From: Salticus scenicus
Taxonomy: Eukaryota; Arthropoda; Arachnida; Araneae; Salticidae
Direction: 5' to 3'
NCBI GenBank assembly: GCA_963930645.1
Contig: OZ005650.1
Location: forward strand, 61,942,718-62,006,717
Length of the DNA: 64,000 nt
Both the position numbers and the translations under genes were made by a program. Of the stretch, positions 38,101 to 47,063 are shown piece after piece. Position 1 is the first letter of the stretch. Each line of letters opens with the position of its first letter. The notes under the pieces were generated by a model, which was not told the origin of the DNA, searched no databases, and saw nothing but the letters and a program-made list of their open reading frames with translations.

Positions 38101-40525
38101 TCTTTTGTATCTCAGCTACTAATTAAAATAATTTCATAAGTAATACATCATTAGAAAGCTTTTTTGATTTGGAATCGAACAGTGGAATACAGAAATTTGT
38201 ACCGCCAGATGGCGCTGCAATATTTTAAAATTTCAATATTTCAATTTCTAATTATGATTAAACTATTTTTAATACATCATTCGGAAGATATTTTACAGTT
38301 CTTTTAAATTATCGAAAGTTTTCACCAAATTTACACGTTTTGAGGTGTCTTGAATCAGTTTTTTATTTTTTGTATATCAGTTATTAATTAAAAAAAATTC
38401 ATAAGTAATACATCATTTGAAAGCTTATTTTAGTTGATACATATTTTAAAGTACTTTTACATTATCGAAAATGGAATTCGAGATTTCCCCCGATTTACAC
38501 GTTTTGAGGTGTCCTGATTAGGTTTTCTTTTGTATCTCATCTACTAATTAAAATAATTTCATGAGTAATACACCATTTGAAAACTTTGTTGATCTGGAAT
38601 GGAACAATAGATTACAGAAATTTCTACTGCCAGATGGCGCTGTGATTTTTTTAAATTTTAATATTTCCCATTCTAATTATGATTAAATTATTTCTAATAC
38701 ATCATTCGAAAGATATTTTAAAGTTCTGTTATATTATCGAAATTTGAATTCGAGATTTCATCTGATTTACAAATTTAAGGTGTCCTGATCAGGTTTTCTT
38801 TTGCATCTCAGCTAATTGAGTAAGACCGTCCAAAATTGGTATATGTAAGTTAATTAGGAGGGGCTGGAAGGGTGGGGAAGGAATTGGCGCGCGGCGCGCA
38901 TGGGTTTGGGACCCGGTGTGAGTTTTTACCCGATGATAAAATATATTTTTTTAAATTTTAATTTCTTAATAATAAAAGTTTGAGTTGAGAAGGAACATGC
39001 GTGTACAGCCCACGCATATCCTCAAACGTGCGCGCGCATGGATCTGCGCTGCCGAAGGCAGTGGGGTCTCGGTGTGAGTTTTTACCCGATGCTAAATGAT
39101 ATATTTTTTAATTCCTTTTCTTAAGAATGAAATTTTATGATTAATAACATGGAATTTTGAGAAGTCATAAGGATGGTGAAGGAGTACGTGCGCGCAGCGC
39201 ACGGGTCTACGCTGCCGAAGGCAGTGGGGACCCGGTGCGACATTTTTCCCGATGAGAAATTTTTTTTCTCTTATTTTATCACATGATAAAAATTAATGCA
39301 ATTTTGAGAATTCATTAATTATTGTGATTCATTTAAAAATAGTGACCAGCGAAGCGGGCGTAGCCTGCTAGTATATATATATATATTAGCACTTATCGGC
39401 TGCCTCTATCTCAAAAATTTTCAAGTTACCCTCACATTTATGTAGGTTATATGGTTCCATTCATCTTAAGCCATGGTGGCCTCTGCTCCTTCTTCTTCTA
39501 GTCATTATTATTTTCTGTTATATTTTATTCATATTTTCTATATATGATCTCATACATCAGTGTTTCAAAAACAACTCATATTAACTTTTTCAATAACTTT
39601 TGCCTTGTGTAAAACTTCACTTCCATAAGTGGTTGTGTTTTGATTAATTCAAGTCTTCCTTCCTGGTGTTTGATCATTGTAATGATGAATTATTATGTGT
39701 ATGATTAATTATGTGTGTGTGCGTGTGAGAGAGAGAAATATTCATGGTATTGTATTTTAAGAACTTTTATTTTTGGGTGCAAAGAATAATAATCAATTTC
39801 TATAATGAGCCCTTAACAAATCTTTTTATATGGTTCCTTCATATCATTTTATCATTTACTCATCTGGCATATAGTCATGGTACGAGAAGAAGAATGTCTA
39901 TTATTTTAGTGAGCCGCGACTGAATCCAAATACATAAAGTTGAACACTCCGGGATTCATAAAAGGAAAACGAGTTCTTTTATGACACGAAGAGTGTTGAT
40001 TCAGACAAAGTTTTCACAGCTGCGACTAGGAAGATTATAGATTTTGTGGATGAGATTAGCTGCATCCGTATAACTTCCACGAAATTAACTTGTCGAATAA
40101 TTACTTAGATAAAACTCTACACTGATGGCCGATTTCAGGCTTGATCATTCATTCAAAAGCCCTGATTGAGCTTTTCGTTAGAGTTTCGTTTTCGTGAATG
40201 TGAATTTCCATTTTAAGAATTAAAAAAAAAAAATATTTTCTGACGAACAAAAAACGTCTATTTCGTTCTTTAATAGATATAAAACTTTGAACAAAACAAA
40301 ATTTAATTTAAAACGACAGGGCTTTTTACTTTAATTTATTTTATTTATTTATTTATTATTATTATTATTATCTTGTCTGTTCTTCCACATAAAGATATGT
40401 GGTAACAGTGTTGCGTACGATTATTATATTCCTTTCCTAAATGTTTTTTCACACGTATTCTCTCAATTTTATTTTTAAAATTATTTCAATTTAATGCCAC
40501 AGAGAAAAAGAAAAAAAAAAAAAAA

Positions 40526-40566
<41 letters not shown>

Positions 40567-43500
40567 GGTCTAAATATACAAAAAACGTTGAATAATAATA
40601 ATAATAATAATAATATTTACCTTAAAATATGAAGTTGCATTCCTTAGCAACCGTTACTATTCATTTCTTAAAATTTCTTTTATACGTATTCTCTCAGTTT
40701 TATTTCAGTATATTTTTTAAATGTATTTAAAAAGAAGAAGGATGAAGAAAACAATAGTATGATTTCGGAAACTGAAATATAATACTATAATGAATATATA
40801 TAAAAAATAATAATAGATTCGATCAAATAGTGGAGAAGTGGTTAGTGACCACTTTGACGCAAATAAAATTAAAACCTATCATATTTTAAATACTATTGTA
40901 AAATTTAATCTTTTGACCAATTTTTGCTCTTCTATAATCTAAGAAATCTTGCTGCACCCGATTTTCATTTACAAACCAAGAAGAAACAGAACATCATTTT
41001 CAATTTCTTATTAAATAGTTTTTTTTGTTAACCTTAATATTTACGATACTGACAAGCGATATAAAATTTCCTTCCTAAGTCAAAAATTTTTGCAAAAACT
41101 CAAAGATAGGAAAATAAATAATTCCTGTTTAGAAAAAGAAGAAGAAAAGTTAGCCCTGGTTATTCTCTGAATAAAACCATCGAGTTCTGCTGTATGTCTG
41201 ACTACCGTCATCAACGCTTCTTCTTTTGGGACAGTTGGATAGCTTTTTATAAACAGAGTTTATCTTGTCTGCTCCGAGAGGTTGGTATGTTATTTTATTA
41301 TTTCCTTCTTTTCCCCCCTTACTTTGTGGTCTTTTCGACAGCTCTCATCTTATCCCTCTTGTATAAAAGAGGCCCCAATCCAGGAAGTTGTGCATTTGAT
41401 GATGTTATATGAATTTGTAGACATAAATGGTATTAATGTCTTAGCCAAGCTTCTTTGTTAAACGCTTCATTTTCTTCTCCACCTTTCCTCTCTCCCTCAT
41501 TTTTTTTTTTTTTTTTTTTTCGGAAATTCAATAGCTCCGTGTTGTATTATTTATTTTTTTTTTCCAGCTTCGATGATGATGGAAGAGAAGTTTACAAAAC
41601 TTGTTGACATTGTTTATGATTGTACTCAGTTTGGAAAGCATAAATATGAATTAAGTGTATAAAAACGTCCTTGAATTATTCTATTGTTAGTTTGAGAGTT
41701 GCAACTTGAAAAAACATAAATGTCTTGTTAATGCTGGTACATTGTGATCGACAAGGAGGAATTATAATAATCGCAATTGAGTTACATCGGCGAAGATAAC
41801 TGAAAATTTGTCAGAAAATTTGAAACTATTAAGAGTAAAAGGCTGTTTGTAATAATCATCTTGACTTCTTCAAGAAAGTGGCGACATGGCTCCTAAAAAT
41901 ATTTACTTTTTTTTAGAAAAATTGCAAAAATCATAAAATAAACAATTTGAAGATTCCCAGTTTTTCTTCTGGAGCAATCTGTTTTGCCTTTAAAAGACGT
42001 TTGTCTAATTTATTATACATTTCTTTTTAATATTTCTTTTAATGGTTAACGCAGGCGACAGTTTAAATTATATATATTATTATATTGTCTTCAGTGTTTG
42101 GGCTCTTTCACGCCATTTTGGTAATTACCTTATTATTTCTAAAAGCCCAGAAATAATTCAACTTATACTATTTAAAGCATTTTATGCTCAATTAATATAG
42201 CACAATAAATGATTCTTTTAAATGAAATAATTTTGCTGTGCAATAACAATTGAAATTTTTAGAAATGAAATTTAGATATTTCAAGAAAACAGTTATTTAA
42301 TGTAACACAAGTTTAAATTATTTTTGGCTGCTACACAAATTTTATCATGAAGTAATTAGACCTATGTTATTATTATTTCACAACAACAAATTTTAACATT
42401 AACAGGATTAAACATTGGCAGTATTTTATTTATTATACTCATTACTCTTATGAAGGTAAAATGATGAAGTGTCTAAAATTTTAATTGCTAGAATTTTTTT
42501 TTTTTTCACTTATACATCATATTTTTGTAGTCAGTTAAAATAACTTAATTATTTTAGCAAATGCTAAAACCATTACCATTGTTTTTGATGACTATTTCTT
42601 CCACAGGCTGTTCGCACATTTTTTAGACGATTTTATTTCGCAGTAAGAAAAAATCGTTTGCATGGAGAATTTTATTTTCACAGCAGTTATATTTTTGGAA
42701 GTTTTATTTATTTTCTGATATTTATAATTTTTGTTTAGATGCAAATATGCGCTTTTAAAATGGCAGTGGATGGAAGGATAGGTTTCCACTCTTTCCAAAG
42801 ATAGTTTTTAGTGAAATCTTTATGAAAAGCATTTATCAGGAGAAAAATGCAAAAATGTTGCAACAACAGATGAATCTTGGGTCTATTTAAGTGGTTGCAA
42901 TAAAAAAAGATCAATTTATTATCACAAAAGTGGAGAAAAAAAATTTGCTACATGGCTCAAAGCATCAAAAGAGAGTTTTTCTAAAGGATTTATGATTGCC
43001 ACTGGTTTTTTCATATAAGCGCAAGATAAAAGCAAAAAAAAAAAAAAAAAAAAAAAATGTGACAAAAATGTCAAAATCAACTCTAAATACTCTCAAGAAC
43101 ATATTTTAATTCCAATTTTTAAAAATGAAAATCCAGATCTTTATCCACAATGCTATCAATCCGTTGAACTGCATCAAGACAAAACAAGCAGCCACACATC
43201 GCAATCCGCAATTGCTTTTCTACAAAAAAATGGAACAAAAAACGGGAATTAAAACCATACCCTTCACTGACATTCCTGCTAAATCTCCTGTTGTATCACT
43301 GTTGGATTTTTGTGTTTTTCGACTCTTAAAATCAACATTATCCAAACACCGACCCACAACGCTTTGTGGACTCTGAAAAGCCGTTCAAGAGGAATAGAAA
43401 AATATACCTCTTCCGATATTATAACAAGCATTATTATCATAGAAATTATGATGTAGAATGTTAGTTAAGAACAAGGGCTATCAAACTGAACAAATAAAAC

Positions 43501-45435
43501 ACGAAATATGAGGGAAATTGCTTCAGTACACTCCATCAAAATCGTCTAAAAAATGTGCGAACAGTCTCTGTATATTTGAAGAAATAAAGCTATCTAAGTA
43601 ATTTACGATATATATTCTAAAAAAGTAAAAAGAGAGATGAGAAGAAGCAATTTTAGAATTATTTATGTCGATGTATATCGAATTCTTCTTCGATATTTGA
43701 ATAAAAGAAAATATGTGAATAATTCTCATATTAAAAACAGTTTATAGTTTTTTTTTTTTTTTTTTTTTTGTTCGAGAAAAACGTAAAGTGGATAGCAGTA
43801 GCATTTATATTTAAAAATAATAAATAGCTAGCAACCTGCGATACTTATTTACGATTATGTATGTTTCATTTATTCATTATGACAATGAATATATTAAGAA
43901 AAAGTTTAATTCGCACATAACTTTTTCGTATCCGTAATACGGAATGCTTTTTCTTTTATATTTGATTGATTGGTTGGATTTTAACGTCAGTGCTGCACAA
44001 TGGGCAATTGGCGATGGTCTGGAACTCACCTCTAAGGATGGTCCGGAGACATGTCATGACAATTTTGATCCTCCACAAAGGGGTTGGCTGCTCCGCTTTG
44101 GTGAACTCCAGAGGAACATGGAGGACATTACGGCCACGACGAATTTTACGTGCACCAGAAACCATTAGTGTACACGATGGTCTTTGGCCAGCTCGAATAT
44201 CGAACCTGCAATCTTCCAACCACGAGCTCGGCGCTCTACCGACCTTTTTTATATTTGGATGAAAGAGACTATCTAAATAATCATAGCTGCTAACATTTTA
44301 ATCTATTCCGGAGTACTTTAGCCTCATTTTTATTCCATACCGCTTATATTTTTAGAGTAATTTTTTCTTAATTTATTGAAGTTATATACTGGCGAAAATT
44401 CTTCATAAATAAAGTGGTGCGAAACAAAGGCTGGACTGAATAAAATCCGGATTAAATTAAAATGTTGCAGTTATAAAATAATATACTACTTTATTACCAA
44501 TATCTTAAAGTTGTTATTGTTTCAGATTCAAAGCAAACGTAAAATTGATAACAGCAGCATGTATACTTAAAAATAATAAAAATAACTATCGATAATACTT
44601 ATTTACACAAATTTATTATTTATTTACTAAGATTAATAAAAAATTATATTCATATATACCGAATGCTTCTTTTAATTTATTTGGTTAAAAGAAAGTAGAT
44701 TACAAACCATATTACCAACATTTTAAAACCGTTTATTTTAATGGTTCAAGGAAAACAAAAATAACATTTACCATATATAGTTATTAATAGTAAAAATACT
44801 CATCAGCAGCACTTATTGACGGCGAATTATTATTTATTTATTTATTTATTTAACGGGAAAATGAATGTACTGAATATATATATATATATATATCAGATTC
44901 TGCTTCTTTTATATTTGATTTTGAATAAAAGAGAATATCCAACTATTTTAACATATTAAATATAATTCAAACCTATGTTTGGCTTAGTAGTAAAAAAGTA
45001 AGTAAAGAACTTAACAACAGCCTGCATTGTATATAATATGCTCAAGACATTGTCTTATGTATTTGTCTATAATGACCCTATAGTGACAGAAAAAAACTTG
45101 ACGAAACAAACATAATAAAAACTTTTTTTTTTTTTTTTTTTTACAATTAATAAAAAAGAATTCTTTATGGAATTTTTTTTCTACATTTATTAATGTTAAT
45201 GAACATTATCCGCGTTTGTAATGATCGATAGATGGCGCTCTCTGAACTGCAGTTGTTAGTAAATATAATGGTCACGTGTATTTATTATTGTTCTTTCTCC
45301 GCCATTACATCGTGGAAATTCGATTGCATAATATGATGATATGCAGTGGTGTGATAATTTCACCTTAGCCCACCAGAGGGCGAGCATTTCATTACAATCG
45401 CGGATTTAAAAAAAGTTCTAATTTGTTTTCTTACA

Positions 45436-45468
<33 letters not shown>

Positions 45469-46957
45469 CATTTTTACTTTCTCTTACCCATAAGGTAGAG
45501 AAAGTATTGTTTTTGGCTCAAATTTTCGAACGCGAGATTTTGTTATATTTACACGTTTTGAGGTCCCCTGAATACGAAAATCATGTTTTTAGCAAATGGT
45601 CTGTGTGTCTGTGTGTGTGTGTGTCTGTGTGTCTGTGTGTATGTGTGTCTGTGTGTGTGTGTGTCTGTGTGTGTGTCTGTCTGTTATCAGCATATCTCAA
45701 AAACAAATTATAGCAGAAAGTTCAAACTTGGTATTCTAAATGTGTATCATATAGGGATGCTACAGTAAGCTTTTCGTTAAGATCAAGCAAATGGTTCGTG
45801 TACAGGGACAATCAAGAGAATTCTAATACATTACGTCTATGGGGGAAATTGCAGGAAAATAGAGTTTAACGTCTATAGACTGCACGAAACCAAATGAAAC
45901 AAATATATATTTTTTGTAATAGAGACAGTTAACTGGGAAATTTTTTTTGTGTATGTAGGAGCCTCGCCTCCCCCCCTGGGGGGGGAAGTCCCCCCTCGAG
46001 GGGAGTAAATTTTCATGATGGGTATCTTTCAAAAGAGCTCGAAAATATCTTTACAACGAATGGTTGAACCGTTGATCTGCGATAATTTAAAACAAAGTTA
46101 TCGATTTTTTTTACTTTTAACGAAAAAAAAACTTTGAAAAAAAAATCTTACTTTTTTTTTTTTTTTTTTTTTTTTAAATATTGAGAATAAAATGGACTTA
46201 TTTTGGATATTTGGTGGAAAACTACTTCTCTAATATGGAAATCGTCTGCCCTATCATAAAAGATAATTTTTTTTAAATAATTTTAATAAATTATTTTTTA
46301 AAAAGAGAAATATTTTTTAATAACCGAATTAAATTCTATATAAATGTAGGTGCATTAATGAAACGGGGGGTTGAGGGGGGCGGTAGCCCCCCTCACACAG
46401 AACTAATTATCATTTAAAACTCTTCAGAAGCCTAATATGAATTGTTTAACATAGGTTTACATAACAGTACTCGTTATCTTACCTATTAATCTGCAACCTG
46501 TATTTATAGTATTAAATTTCAGGGTAAGAGAAAGTCGTGTGAGTGACACACCAGATTATTTATATAAAAAAAGGTTTTTTTTTCTTTGCTTTTTTGGTTG
46601 GGGGGGGGGGGGGCTACATTTATTAATGTTAGTGAACATTATAAAAAAAAAAAAAAAAAAAAAAGAGTTCCAATGTGTTTTCTTACAATTAATAAAATAT
46701 ATATATTTTTTTTTTAATTAAAGAAAGAAAAAAGAAAAAAAAACTTTTTTTTTTTTTTTTTTTTTTGCTTCGTTTATTAATGTTAATGAACATTATTCAA
46801 AACTTACAGCTTAGAATTTCTTCCTAATTTTTTTAATAATCCTTGACAATTTTTAATTTTTTTTTTTTATGTAAAACATTTTAAAACATAGTTTTCTCAA
46901 ATCAAAACTGGTTTAACTCAGCCTTGAAGTTATTTCATTTTAATGTGTTAAGATACT

Positions 46958-46988
<31 letters not shown>

Positions 46989-47029
46989 GAAATTATTGTA
47001 CACTTATTAGAGCTCCCAATTTTCTTTCT

Positions 47030-47063
<34 letters not shown>

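Larger units (their letters stand above)
35062..39371 (+). mobile_element. Helitron-like non-autonomous element, 4310 bp
   Basis: It starts TCTATAATAATAAAAGGAAA followed by (TGTC)n and ends GCGGGCGTAGCCTGCTAG before T, inside an AT microsatellite (A|T target). A TC start, CTAG end, GC-rich pre-terminal hairpin and lack of inverted ends or target duplication fit Helitron structure. Inside: a module shared with 18245-19050 (35330-35480), minisatellite units (35790-36010), a SINE fragment (36160-36212), a large tandem array (36370-38820) and three CTGCCGAAGGCAG-type modules (38890-39260). No Rep/helicase gene. Confidence 0.7.

Noticed and set aside
36370..38820. CRISPR array
   Set aside because: Units are hundreds of bases long, diverged, lack unique spacers, and the DNA is animal.
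41194..41412. 72-codon frame with hydrophobic residues
   Set aside because: No homology, no splice or promoter context, and AT-rich T runs explain the hydrophobicity.
45507..45768. Cys/Val-rich small open frames
   Set aside because: Translation of a (TG)n/(TC)n stretch inside a repeat.
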